Shown here in pieces: positions 14,002 to 22,035 of a DNA stretch of 22,346 nt. This DNA is from JAKORR01 sp964608495 (GTDB lineage Bacteria; Armatimonadota; Zipacnadia; Zipacnadales; FEN-943). Both the position numbers and the translations under genes were made by a program. The notes under the pieces were generated by a model, which was given only the letters and a program-made list of their open reading frames with translations, was not told the origin of the DNA and did no database searches. Every line of letters starts with the position of its first letter. The stretch's first letter is position 1. The stretch covers positions 1-22,346 of the forward strand of contig CAZSOQ010000074.1 in NCBI GenBank assembly GCA_964608495.1, given 5' to 3'.

Positions 14002-16656
14002 GTGAGAGAGCGACTGTGGATGAGCCTGACGGCGGCCATGGCTCTTGCCCTGGCGGTTGTCGCCGCCGCTCAGCAGCCGAGCTACGAGCTGACGGTGGAA
14101 TCGGCGACTCTGATTCGGAACGGCGAGCCGGTGGAGCTGGACCCCTCAGCCGATCGGTTTGGGCCGGGGCTGGCCAGCGTGAGCCTGGCGGGCGCGCCGG
14201 TCATGAAGACCGAGGTGCGGTGGACCTGCCGGGACGTCCCGGAAGGCGATTACTACGTGGGGCTGCTGATGCTCCAGGACGAGTATGCGGGGTACCTGTG
14301 CTTCAGTGAGCACTACATCTGGCAGGCGCAGCTCTACCACAACGACAGCCGCGTGCTCTGGACGAGCCACACGGGGCCCGTGCGGCCCGAGAAGGCCGCG
14401 GACCAGCGGCACTACCAGGCCGAGATGCGGGCGGACGAGGCCCTACACGTGAAGCCGGGGGACACGCTGCGGGTGGTCTATGCAAACCAGCACGGGCAGA
14501 TCACGGTGGGGCCTATCCGTCTGTACAAGGAGCCGCCCGGCGGGACCTTCCTGAGGCTCGATCCGCCGGACTGGGGAAAGCCCAGGTCGCTGTGGCTGTA
14601 TGCCGACTGGGACGAGCCCCAGCGCCAGGGGCGGACGGTGACCCAATCCTGCTGGCTGTACAACCCGGGCGCGCTGCCGCGCAGGTTCACCCTGGAAGCA
14701 TCGGCCAGGGACTGCCTGCAGACGGTCCTCGTCGCCGAGCGAAGGGAGCTGGAGCTAGGCCCCGGCGAGAGGGTGACGCAGAGCTACAGCTTCGACGCGG
14801 GCCCCAGCGGCACCGCGCGGCTTATGGTAACCGCGACGGCTGAGGACGAATTCCCGCCCGTGCGGCTGGTGAAGTACTACGTGGACGACCGGACGGAGGG
14901 GCCAAGGCCGAAGACCTATCTCAGCGGCGAGTGGGAGATGTGCTACGTGCCGGGGGCCGAGCCCGGGGACGCGCCGCCGGCCGACGCGGAGTGGACGAAG
15001 ATCACCGTGCCTTCGCTGCAGCCCAACAACAAGGGGCACTGCGCGTGGTACCGTAAGGCCTTCGATGCCCCGGCGGCGATCAGGGGCGAGCGCGTGGTCC
15101 TCAGGTTCGGCCAGGTCTTCAGCGAGGCGTGGTTCTACGTTAACGGGCAGGCCGTGGGCCACGAGCGCCACGGTTCGCAGCCCTTCGAGGTGGACATCAC
15201 CCCCGCCTTCAAGCCTGGGGAGAGGAACGAACTGCTGATCGCGGTGCGCGACTGGCTGGCGTACTCGCCCAAGAACCGGGAGCGGGTGGAGCGGGGCGAG
15301 GAGCCGATATACAAGGACAACATGATTGACGTGGCGGGGTACACGGCCGCGGCGAACCTGGGGATCGGCGGTGGGGTGGCGCTGGAAGCGCGACCGGCGG
15401 TATCGGTGGACGACGTCTTCGTGGTGACGAGCGTCCAGGAGAAGAAGCTGACGCTGCGGTACCGGCTGGCCAACAGGGGGAAGGCGGACCAGCAGGTGGC
15501 ACTGACCGCGCGGGTTCTGGACGCCGGGCAGGCGGTGAAGAACCTCCCGCCCGGAAAGGCCAAGGTCGCGGCCGGGAAGACGGCCACGGTGACGCTCGAG
15601 ATGCCGTGGCCGGATGCCAGGCTGTGGTGGCCCGAGGACCCCCACCTGTACGTGCTGGAGACGAACCTGAAGCCCGCCTCGGGCGACGCGGACCAGCACT
15701 TCCAGCGATTCGGCTTCCGGGAGATGCGCATCGAGGGTGTCTCGTTCTACCTCAACGGGGTGCGCACGAAGATTCGCAGCCAGTGGTCCAGTGGAGCCAA
15801 CGGCCTGGGGCACGCGTCGGCCTTCTGGGAGCCCGACAAGCGCCTGGAGGCGATCTGGGCCTGGCAGACGCGCATGACCCAGGAGGCCGATCACCAGCTC
15901 ACCCGGACGCACCTGACGGCCGGCGTGGAGGAGGCGCTGGAGGTAGCCGACGAGACGGGGCTGATGATCAAGCTGGAGAGCGAGGTGGGGCAGGTCAACT
16001 TCACCTTCGACACGGTTTTCTGGAACGCCGTGCTCGAGCACGAGCTGCGCACGATGGACGTGTACAAGAGCCACGCCTCGGTGGTGATGTGGAGCGCCGG
16101 GAACGAGAACATGTGGGGATGGATCTACCAGGGCGAGGCGGCCAAGGTGCTGGGCAACCGCTGGCAGGTCAAGATCGCCAAGGCGATGCGCGAGGCGGAC
16201 CCGATGCGGCGGCCGATCGAGTGGGAGGCGGACGGGGACCTGATGGGCGGCTGGGAGCATCACGCCCTGCACTACCCGCGGGAGCTGAACACCTTCCCGG
16301 ACGTGCCGAACAGCGCGTGGTGGGGACCGCTGGACGGCAAGACCGTGGTGCCCTACTCGATGGGCCCGATCACGCTGGGCGAGAAGCCCCTGACGGTGGG
16401 CGAGGCCTTCTGGCCCGCCACGTTGAACCGCCCCTATGGGACGACGATAGTGATGGGGGACGAGGGCTACCTGGGCGGGCACTACTCGCCAGGGGGTGGC
16501 TGCGGTCGTCGCGGTTCTTCATCAATGGGTTCCGGGACGTGGAATTCGCGCTCATTGACACCTACGTGCCGCTCTACATCCAGAAGCCCCAGACCGTCGT
16601 GCTCAAGCAAGAAGACCGGGCCTTCTACGGAGGCCGGACGGTGCGGCGCGAGGTGA
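14002..16656 (+). CDS. GH2-like hydrolase, N-terminal part of a frameshifted gene
   Basis: 884 residues as read, of which 1-830 are genuine and the last about 53 are out of frame. The start is GTG 14002 with a strong ribosome site. A signal peptide covers about 1-26 (ALALAVVAAAQQ). Residues about 27-300 are beta-rich. A GH2 sugar-binding domain covers about 306-455 (LSGEWEMCYVPG, WYRKAFDAP, EAWFYVNGQAVGHERHG, PFEVDITPAF). An Ig-like domain ends at PDARLWWPEDPHLYVLETN. In the TIM barrel, FGFREMRIEG and FYLNGVRTKIRS lead to WSAGNENMWG, with acid/base E702. LTVGEAFWP gives candidate nucleophile E801. The true frame continues at 16497 after a one-base loss in the G run at 16492-16496. It is a likely exo-glycosidase; specificity (galactosidase, glucuronidase or other) cannot be read. 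Confidence 0.82.
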   Translation: MRERLWMSLTAAMALALAVVAAAQQPSYELTVESATLIRNGEPVELDPSADRFGPGLASVSLAGAPVMKTEVRWTCRDVPEGDYYVGLLMLQDEYAGYLCFSEHYIWQAQLYHNDSRVLWTSHTGPVRPEKAADQRHYQAEMRADEALHVKPGDTLRVVYANQHGQITVGPIRLYKEPPGGTFLRLDPPDWGKPRSLWLYADWDEPQRQGRTVTQSCWLYNPGALPRRFTLEASARDCLQTVLVAERRELELGPGERVTQSYSFDAGPSGTARLMVTATAEDEFPPVRLVKYYVDDRTEGPRPKTYLSGEWEMCYVPGAEPGDAPPADAEWTKITVPSLQPNNKGHCAWYRKAFDAPAAIRGERVVLRFGQVFSEAWFYVNGQAVGHERHGSQPFEVDITPAFKPGERNELLIAVRDWLAYSPKNRERVERGEEPIYKDNMIDVAGYTAAANLGIGGGVALEARPAVSVDDVFVVTSVQEKKLTLRYRLANRGKADQQVALTARVLDAGQAVKNLPPGKAKVAAGKTATVTLEMPWPDARLWWPEDPHLYVLETNLKPASGDADQHFQRFGFREMRIEGVSFYLNGVRTKIRSQWSSGANGLGHASAFWEPDKRLEAIWAWQTRMTQEADHQLTRTHLTAGVEEALEVADETGLMIKLESEVGQVNFTFDTVFWNAVLEHELRTMDVYKSHASVVMWSAGNENMWGWIYQGEAAKVLGNRWQVKIAKAMREADPMRRPIEWEADGDLMGGWEHHALHYPRELNTFPDVPNSAWWGPLDGKTVVPYSMGPITLGEKPLTVGEAFWPATLNRPYGTTIVMGDEGYLGGHYSPGGGCGRRGSSSMGSGTWNSRSLTPTCRSTSRSPRPSCSSKKTGPSTEAGRCGAR

Positions 16657-19229
16657 ATGTCCACAACGACCTGCGGCGACCGGCCAACCTGGTCCTGCAG
16701 TGGGTCCTGGAGGACGGCAAGCCCCTGGACGAGGGCCGCGTGCGGATGAAGCTGGGGCCGGCGGACCTGGGGCGAACGGCCCTGGACATCCGGCTGCCCG
16801 CCGTGGACAAGCCCACCGAGGCCACGCTGCGGCTGACCCTGAGCGAGGACGGGCGGCAGGTGCACTCCGAGAGCCGCGTGTGGCAGGTGCACCCCGCGCC
16901 CGCGATTCGTGTGCCCGAGGGGCTGGAGCTGGCCGTCTATGACCCAGTGGGGGAGACGGCCGCGACCCTGACGGGCCTCAAGGTGCCCTTCCAGCGGATC
17001 GAGGAGCTTTCGGCGCCGGCGGGTAAGGCCCTGATCCTGGGCCGCGACGCCCTCAAGAACACGCCCGAAGGCCCCTGGCGCGAGTCCCTGGCGGCCTTCG
17101 TGCGCGAGGGAGGCAAGGTGCTGGTCCTCGAGCAGGCGGAAGCGCCCGACTTCACGCCCGTCGTCCTCACGCAGGTGAGGAAGAACAGGACGACGATGGC
17201 CTACGTGAGGGCCGCCGACCACCCCGTGCTCAAGGGCCTGGACGACGGCGACCTGCGCTGGTGGGCCGACGACCACTATGTGAGCGCGGGCAACTACCGC
17301 AAGCCCACGCGGGGGAACTACCTGCCCCTGGCGGATGTGGGCACGATGGACGGCATCGTGGAGACGCCGCTGATGGAGCAGTATGAGGGCAAGGGGAGCT
17401 ACCTTCTCTGCCAGATGCTCCTGACGGACAAGGCAGCGGTGGCGCCGGCCGCCGGCCGGCTGCTGCAGAACCTGCTGGACTACCTTGCGGCGCCCGGGAC
17501 CTACCGCGCGATGGGGGAGACGGCCCTGTTCGCCGGGGCGGGCTGCCCCCTGCGCAAGGCCCTGGAGGACAGCCGGGCGGTCTACCAGGACCTGACGGGG
17601 AAGGCCGAGAGCCTGGCGCCGGAGAGCTTCCGCGTGGCGCTGGTGGACGTGGCGACCGCGCTGGACGCTGCGCTGGCACCGGCGCTTCGGGCCTTCGCCG
17701 AAGGCGGCGGCCGGGTGATGCTGCACCGCGTGACGCCTGAGAAGCAGCAGGTCGCCGAGGCCGTGCTGGGGCTGAGGATCAGGCTGTCGCCGATGCAGGA
17801 GGAGCCCAGGGACGTCCAGCAGCAGCTCTTCCGCGGGCCGAGCGTCGGGCCGGTGGCTGGGATCTCGAACCATGAGCTGTTCTGGGCCTCGAACACCTAC
17901 CTCAAGGAGCTGAGGCACGAGGGCTGCTGGTGGTCAGGCTACCCCGGCGAGTGCCCGGCGGAGGAAAGGATCGCCGAGTACCTGTGCACGCCCGCGGACG
18001 AAGCCCTGGGCCGCGCGGCGGAATTGACCCATCCCTGCGCGCTGCTGCAGGTGCCGGCCGGGGCGGGCTACGTCCTGGTGAGCAACCTGCGGATGGACGA
18101 GCCGCTGGCCGAGACGGAGGTCACGGTCAGCCGGCTGAGGAGCCTGCTGCTGACCAATCTGGGCTGCACACTCCGGGGGGAAGGGGGTGCGGTACGGGCC
18201 CGTCGCGAGCGGCTCAAGCAGTATGAGTACTTCACCGTTGACCTGGCCCCCTACGCCAATCGCGGTCTGCGGGATGACCCGCAGGCGGGCATCGTGGGGT
18301 GGACCAACCAGGGCGAGAACGACATGCGGGCCCTGCCGACGGGGCGGCAGGCCTTCGCGGACATACCCTTCCAGATCGCGTCGCCCAAGGCCGCCGTGGT
18401 GCTGTACTCGGTCGCCGGCTCGAACAAGGAGCTGCCCAAGGAGGTCACGGGCATCAAGATCGGCCGGCGGGCGGACGTGCTCTTCTTCCTGCACTCCGTC
18501 GCCTGGAGCGGCGAGACGCCCTTCAAGTACCGGGTCAACTACGACGACGGAACGAGCGTCGAGATACCCATACAGATCGGGCAGCACGTCGTGGACTGGT
18601 GGGACGACCCAAAGCGCTATACCGAGGCCATGTCGCGCCACGGCATGTTCGTCGCCTGGCAGGGCGACAACCCGATGCGGCAAGGGGTAATCCTCCCGGG
18701 CTACGAGTGGGTGAACCCTCACCCGGACAAGGTCGTGCGAGACGTGGACTTCCTGACGGTGCCCGAGAGCGGCTATGGCTCCGTGCCGGTGCTGGCAGGG
18801 ATCACCGGGGCCGTGACGCGCACGACCCAGGGCCTGGTCGTGGACGTGATCGGCACCAGGGGCATCAGAGTGAGGCTGGGCACGCAGGAGCAGGACATCT
18901 ACTACATCGGCACGGTGGGGATCCCGGAGGACCATCGGTACTACGCCGAGGCCGTCGAGGCCCATAAGGCCCTGGCCGTGGGGCAGAAGGTGCGCGTGGT
19001 GGACGATGTGGTCACCCAGAACACGGCGGGCGAGCGGATCGCCTACGTGTACCTGGCGGACGACAGCTACGACCTGAGGAACCTGCTGAACGCCAAGATC
19101 ATCGGCGACGGCCTGGGGAAGCTGGGGAACTTCGAGGGCAACGCGCGGCACAGGATGTACCTGGATAACCTGGGCTTCATCGCCCAGCAGCGCAAGAAGG
19201 GCCTGTGGGGAGCGGAGGGAGGCCAGTGA
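16497..19229 (+). CDS. C-terminal part of the GH2-like gene: two GATase-like domains, CBM-like domain, degenerate SNase-like domain
   Basis: Frame -1 relative to the N-terminal part. Adding one G to the five-G run gives HYSPGGWLRSSRFFINGFRD without a break and a protein of 1742 residues. In that numbering, about 860-965 is an Ig-like linker. About 969-1167 is a GATase-like region (GKALILGRDALKN, FVREGGKVLVLEQAE, ADHPVLKGLDDGDLRWW), and about 1172-1297 a second weaker one. About 1420-1535 is a galactose-binding-like beta domain (IPFQIASP, ADVLFFLHSVAW, YRVNYDDGTSVEIPI, HVVDWW). About 1611-1742 matches the SNase fold (GIRVRLGTQ, YYIGTVGIPED, EAHKALAVGQKVRVV, ERIAYVYL, QQRKKGLWG) but appears to lack the nuclease catalytic residues. 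No start codon with a good ribosome site sits at the junction, so this part is not an independent gene. The TGA overlaps the next GTG. Confidence 0.8.
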   Translation, partial: WLRSSRFFINGFRDVEFALIDTYVPLYIQKPQTVVLKQEDRAFYGGRTVRREVNVHNDLRRPANLVLQWVLEDGKPLDEGRVRMKLGPADLGRTALDIRLPAVDKPTEATLRLTLSEDGRQVHSESRVWQVHPAPAIRVPEGLELAVYDPVGETAATLTGLKVPFQRIEELSAPAGKALILGRDALKNTPEGPWRESLAAFVREGGKVLVLEQAEAPDFTPVVLTQVRKNRTTMAYVRAADHPVLKGLDDGDLRWWADDHYVSAGNYRKPTRGNYLPLADVGTMDGIVETPLMEQYEGKGSYLLCQMLLTDKAAVAPAAGRLLQNLLDYLAAPGTYRAMGETALFAGAGCPLRKALEDSRAVYQDLTGKAESLAPESFRVALVDVATALDAALAPALRAFAEGGGRVMLHRVTPEKQQVAEAVLGLRIRLSPMQEEPRDVQQQLFRGPSVGPVAGISNHELFWASNTYLKELRHEGCWWSGYPGECPAEERIAEYLCTPADEALGRAAELTHPCALLQVPAGAGYVLVSNLRMDEPLAETEVTVSRLRSLLLTNLGCTLRGEGGAVRARRERLKQYEYFTVDLAPYANRGLRDDPQAGIVGWTNQGENDMRALPTGRQAFADIPFQIASPKAAVVLYSVAGSNKELPKEVTGIKIGRRADVLFFLHSVAWSGETPFKYRVNYDDGTSVEIPIQIGQHVVDWWDDPKRYTEAMSRHGMFVAWQGDNPMRQGVILPGYEWVNPHPDKVVRDVDFLTVPESGYGSVPVLAGITGAVTRTTQGLVVDVIGTRGIRVRLGTQEQDIYYIGTVGIPEDHRYYAEAVEAHKALAVGQKVRVVDDVVTQNTAGERIAYVYLADDSYDLRNLLNAKIIGDGLGKLGNFEGNARHRMYLDNLGFIAQQRKKGLWGAEGGQ

Positions 19230-20461
19230 GACAGTCGCGGACCTTGCTCTGGGTCGTGGCGCTGAGCCTGGCGGCGACCGGCGCTGGGCGGACCGGGCTC
19301 GCGGACGAGGCCCCGGGCGCGACGGCGGTGAACCTGCTGCCCAATCCGTCGTTCGAGCTCGTCGAGCCGCCACCGCCGAGTGCCGAGGAGGTGGTGCAGG
19401 GCGTGGCGGCGGCGCTCGAAAAGTGGCTGCCACGGACGTGGAATATCTGGGGCGAAGGCGGCGCCGTCGTCCGATGCCCCGACGACACCCAGCAGGCGCG
19501 CACCGGCCGGCGATGCGTGTACCTCAGCGCCCAGGCGGGCGCGGGTCGGCTGCGCTACGGGTCCCTGCCGCTGCCCGACGACCGGCCGTGGACCGTGCGC
19601 GTGTGGGCGCGGGGCAAGGGCAAAGTGGCAGGCCTTGCCTACGACCGCACGGGGGATGCGTGGGAGCCGATGGGAACCTGGGGCCTGGAGCTGGCGGACG
19701 AGTGGCGCGCGCTCGAATTCCAGATGACGCCGCGAGCCGGCTGCCGCGAGTGGGCGCTGGACTTCGTCTCACAGGGCCCGACCGAGGCGTGGCTGGATGA
19801 CGTCTTCGTGGGGTACGTGGGCGCGCCGGCCCCGATCTGGCCGCCCGAAGGCCCCGCGGTGAAGGACGAGGCGACGCTGCTGTACCTGCCCTTCGAGGAG
19901 CCCTTCAACGAGTATGCCTTCTTCGTGAAGGAACCAGTGAGCTTCACGGAGGAGGGCCAGGGCCGCTTCGGCAAGGCCGTGGTGCTGGGGGGCGATAGCT
20001 ACCTGGCCTGCTCGGCCAATGGGAACCTGGACCCCTCGCGGGGCACGATCGAGCTGTGGTTCAAGCTGCTCGCGCCCGGCAACGATACCGTGAACCATCC
20101 CTTCGTGAGCGTGCCGGGGCCCGAGGGCATGACCCTGTGCAAGGACCAGTACAGCCATATCTCCTTCGGGTTCAGCAGCGGCTGGCGGACCCTGAGCCGC
20201 GCGACCGCCATGGGGTACGCCTACGCCTGGCAGCCGGGCGTCTGGCGCCATATCGCCGCCTGCTGGAACGAGGAACTGATGCAGGTCTTCGTGGACGGCA
20301 AGCTGGTGGCGTGGAGCGAAAGGCCGAAGCTGTCGCGGGCCCTGGGGCCCGAGCTGCGGATCGGGTCCGCGGACATGGAGGTAGACGACCTGCGTATCTC
20401 GCGGGTCGTGCGGTACCGGCTTGCCGTGACTGCGGCACCGGAGACAGAGGCCGGCAAGTGA
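19226..20461 (+). CDS. Secreted carbohydrate-binding protein: CBM4/9-like plus LamG-like domain
   Basis: 411 residues. The GTG at 19226 overlaps the previous TGA (GTGA) and has GGAGGGAGG three bases upstream. A signal peptide covers about 1-26 (TLLWVVALSLAATGAG). Residues about 34-200 look like a CBM4/9-type beta sandwich (NLLPNPSFELVEPP, WNIWGEGG, YVYLS-like CVYLSAQAG, WTVRVWARGKG, EAWLDDVFVG). Residues about 217-400 look like a concanavalin-A/LamG lectin domain (LLYLPFEEPF, GRFGKAVVLGGDSYLAC, GTIELWFKL, WRHIAACWNEELMQVFVDG, ELRIGSADMEVDDLRIS). I see no catalytic acid pair of GH16 type, so it probably binds polysaccharide rather than cutting it. Tight coupling to the GH2-SNase gene suggests the two work on the same polymer outside the cell. 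Confidence 0.8.
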   Translation: MRQSRTLLWVVALSLAATGAGRTGLADEAPGATAVNLLPNPSFELVEPPPPSAEEVVQGVAAALEKWLPRTWNIWGEGGAVVRCPDDTQQARTGRRCVYLSAQAGAGRLRYGSLPLPDDRPWTVRVWARGKGKVAGLAYDRTGDAWEPMGTWGLELADEWRALEFQMTPRAGCREWALDFVSQGPTEAWLDDVFVGYVGAPAPIWPPEGPAVKDEATLLYLPFEEPFNEYAFFVKEPVSFTEEGQGRFGKAVVLGGDSYLACSANGNLDPSRGTIELWFKLLAPGNDTVNHPFVSVPGPEGMTLCKDQYSHISFGFSSGWRTLSRATAMGYAYAWQPGVWRHIAACWNEELMQVFVDGKLVAWSERPKLSRALGPELRIGSADMEVDDLRISRVVRYRLAVTAAPETEAGK

Positions 20462-20607
20462 CGGGATGGGGCAGGAGCGCGCAGGCCGGGACAGGCAGGG
20501 CGGTCGGGGGGTAAGGGGCACGCATAGCCGCGGAATCTGCGTTATGTATAGTGACGCTTTGCCCCCGTGGGAGGGCTAGCGTGGTTCGTGCGCCAGGGCG
20601 ACGGCCC
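20462..20607. other. Non-coding gap after the LamG gene
   Basis: No gene seen. There is a short AT-richer patch near 20535-20555 (GCGTTATGTATAGTGACGC). It holds a GCGT...ACGC inverted pair that could form a small hairpin of unknown role. Confidence 0.35.
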
Positions 20608-20633
20608 TGCAGGGGGACTCCTGTCCCCCTGCA
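20608..20633. repeat. Dispersed hairpin repeat, copy 2
   Basis: TGCAGGGGGA (20608-20617), loop CTCCTG, TCCCCCTGCA (20624-20633). This is the reverse complement of the hairpin at 4-29, with the same stem and the complementary loop. Confidence 0.8.
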
Positions 20634-20640
20634 CCCCCTG

Positions 20641-20662
20641 CTGGGGAAGCCCGCTTCCCCAG
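20641..20662. repeat. Second hairpin in the intergenic cluster
   Basis: CTGGGGAAG (20641-20649), loop CCCG, CTTCCCCAG (20654-20662): a perfect 9-bp stem placed 7 bases after the dispersed hairpin. It might form part of a compound repeat element. Confidence 0.65.
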
Positions 20663-20749
20663 ACTCCTATCCACTCGCGGCGTTCGTGAGGGGGCCGCGC
20701 AAGGGCTCGTCCGCGTGAGATTGGGGGATGCCGTGCGGCCACAGAGCAG

Positions 20750-20887
20750 ACCACCGCCCGGCCACCCCCGCAGGCTAAAGCCTGCGACTACTATCGGCCG
20801 CCGTCTCTGCACTGAACGGACCTCGCTCGCCATCGAGACCACGCGCCACCCGTAGTCGCGGGCTTTAGCCCGTGGCGGTGGTGGTGT
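20750..20887. repeat. REP-like palindromic pair, copy 2 (intact)
   Basis: The left arm (20750-20791) has an ACCACC-rich module followed by GGCTAAAGCCTGCGACTAC. The right arm (20852-20887) reads GTAGTCGCGGGCTTTAGCC followed by CGTGGCGGTGGTGGTG, the inverted counterpart. Each arm has its own inner palindrome (GCAGGCTAAAGCCTGC; GGGCTTTAGCCC), and 60 bases of unrelated sequence separate them. This looks like a BIME-like or MITE-like unit. Confidence 0.75.
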
Positions 20888-20904
20888 GGTGATCGCCACA
20901 GCCC

Positions 20905-20925
20905 CGAGGCAGGGCTTCTGCCTCG
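20905..20925. terminator. Hairpin downstream of the ankyrin gene
   Basis: CGAGGCAG (20905-20912), loop GGCTT, CTGCCTCG (20918-20925): a perfect 8-bp stem 20 bases past the stop of the minus-strand ankyrin gene. No T tract follows on the minus strand. It could be a terminator or part of the repeat cluster. Confidence 0.35.
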
Positions 20926-20944
20926 CGTCTGAGGGCCCCGTGCC

Positions 20945-21625
20945 TCACCGTCCAGGTCGGAGGCCGGTGCCGGCCATACCCCCGTGCTCCCGGCAGAACT
21001 TCACCCCCGGCTCGTACCACTCGGTCATGTCCAGCGGTGTGCGCCCGCGCTCATCCCGCGCGTTGATGTCCGCGCCGCGAGCCAGCAACATCGCCGCCAG
21101 CTCGAAGTTGACGTCCCGGTAGTAGAATTCCCGGGCCGCGCGGTGCAAGGGCGTCTCGCCCTCGTTGTTGGCGGCGTTGGGGTCCGCACCGTGCGCGAGC
21201 AGTGCCTCGGCCGTCTCGATCTGGTGGGGCAACTGCGACTGCCACAGGAGGCAGTGAAGAGGCGTGTTGTCGCTGCGATCCCGGGCGTTGGCGTTGCTTC
21301 CGTGGTCCAGCAGAAGCTTGACGATCTCGCAATGGCCCTCGTGCCCGGACATGGCGGCCTCATGGAGGACTGTTCGGCGAGGACTGCCGAAGACAAGGTC
21401 TCCACCGGGCACGATGGTGTCGGGGTCGGCTCCGGCATCGAGGGCCTTCCGGACGCCCTCCACGTTGCCGAATCGCGCCTGCTTCACCAGCTCGTCGGCA
21501 AGGTGCTCGCGGGCGTGCGACTTCCACACTCCTCGGGCCGCCCAGAATCCCAGTCCCACCAGCACAGCCACCACAAGAATGGCCCAGCTCCACCTGACTC
21601 GCGATCCCCCTGTGACCTGTCGCAC
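20945..21625 (-). CDS. Membrane-anchored ankyrin-repeat protein
   Basis: 226 residues. It starts at GTG 21625 with a GGGGGTGG stretch about five bases upstream. Residues about 10-34 form one transmembrane helix (WAILVVAVLVGLGFWAARGVW) after a short basic N-terminus, so the repeats probably lie outside the cytoplasm unless topology is reversed. About four ankyrin repeats follow: a first one around LVKQARFGNVEGVRKALDAG, then TVLHEAAMSGH...EIVKLLLDHG, TPLHCLLW...AEALLAHGADPN, TPLHRAAREF...LAAMLLARGADIN, and a final half repeat TPLDMTEWYEPG. Insertions in several repeats lengthen them beyond the usual 33 residues. It is a protein-protein interaction scaffold with unknown partners and no evident tie to the hydrolase genes. 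Confidence 0.85.
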   Translation of the reverse strand: MRQVTGGSRVRWSWAILVVAVLVGLGFWAARGVWKSHAREHLADELVKQARFGNVEGVRKALDAGADPDTIVPGGDLVFGSPRRTVLHEAAMSGHEGHCEIVKLLLDHGSNANARDRSDNTPLHCLLWQSQLPHQIETAEALLAHGADPNAANNEGETPLHRAAREFYYRDVNFELAAMLLARGADINARDERGRTPLDMTEWYEPGVKFCREHGGMAGTGLRPGR

Positions 21626-21789
21626 AAGTCCACCCCCTTACGGCCTTGCAAGCCTGCACCAGCAGCAACGCAGGCCGACCACCGGGGCTTGCCTTGTCAT
21701 CGCTGTCTTCCTCCGCACGTGTGTTGGCTGCATTCTACACCGTCGCCAGGCTCTCTCGGCAGCAGCCTCCCCAGGAAGGGCAGCCGCCG
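21626..21789. other. Divergent gap between the ankyrin gene and the small ORF
   Basis: About 160 bases, somewhat less GC-rich than coding parts, which should hold promoters for both sides. I could not place convincing -35/-10 boxes. Confidence 0.3.
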
Positions 21790-22035
21790 ATGCATCCACG
21801 GCCGGAGGCTGCCGATTGGGCTCTGTCCGTGGCGCTGAAGACGGCCCTGCTGCGGGCGATAGGCGTGCCGGCGCTAAGGGCGATGCACAGCGGGCGTCTG
21901 TATGCCCAGGTCTACGCGCCCGGGCGGGGTCTGTGGCAGGTGTCTCTGGCGCCGTGGCGAATCGTCTCGCACAACCCAGGCACTCGCCCGGCGGCCCGAT
22001 CCGGCAGCAAGGGATGTAGGAGGTACACGGGATGA
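21790..22035 (+). CDS. Small hypothetical protein, uncertain
   Basis: 81 residues from ATG 21790, with AGGAAGGG ten bases upstream. The stop TGA overlaps the ATG of the next gene (ATGA), which favours a real, coupled gene. The first half could be helical (EAADWALSVALKTALLRAIG), followed by a beta-like stretch (GRLYAQVYAPGRGLWQVSL); the tail is basic and low in order. I recognise no family, and in such GC-rich DNA a chance ORF is possible. Confidence 0.4.
   Translation: MHPRPEAADWALSVALKTALLRAIGVPALRAMHSGRLYAQVYAPGRGLWQVSLAPWRIVSHNPGTRPAARSGSKGCRRYTG
22018..22023 (+). promoter_or_regulatory. Strong ribosome binding site of the cysteine-rich protein
   Basis: A perfect AGGAGG eight bases before ATG 22032, the best Shine-Dalgarno in the window. 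It supports independent, possibly high, translation of the small cysteine-rich protein. Confidence 0.7.

Noticed and set aside
16485..16500. Programmed -1 ribosomal frameshift
   Set aside because: The codons CCA GGG GGT do not make a standard slippery heptamer, slippage would need an AGG mispair, and this type of protein has no known need for frameshifting. A homopolymer deletion is simpler.
20984..22019. Plus-strand open frames opposite the ankyrin gene (20984-21838, 21264-22019)
   Set aside because: The minus strand has unmistakable ankyrin repeats; the plus translations have no coherent pattern.
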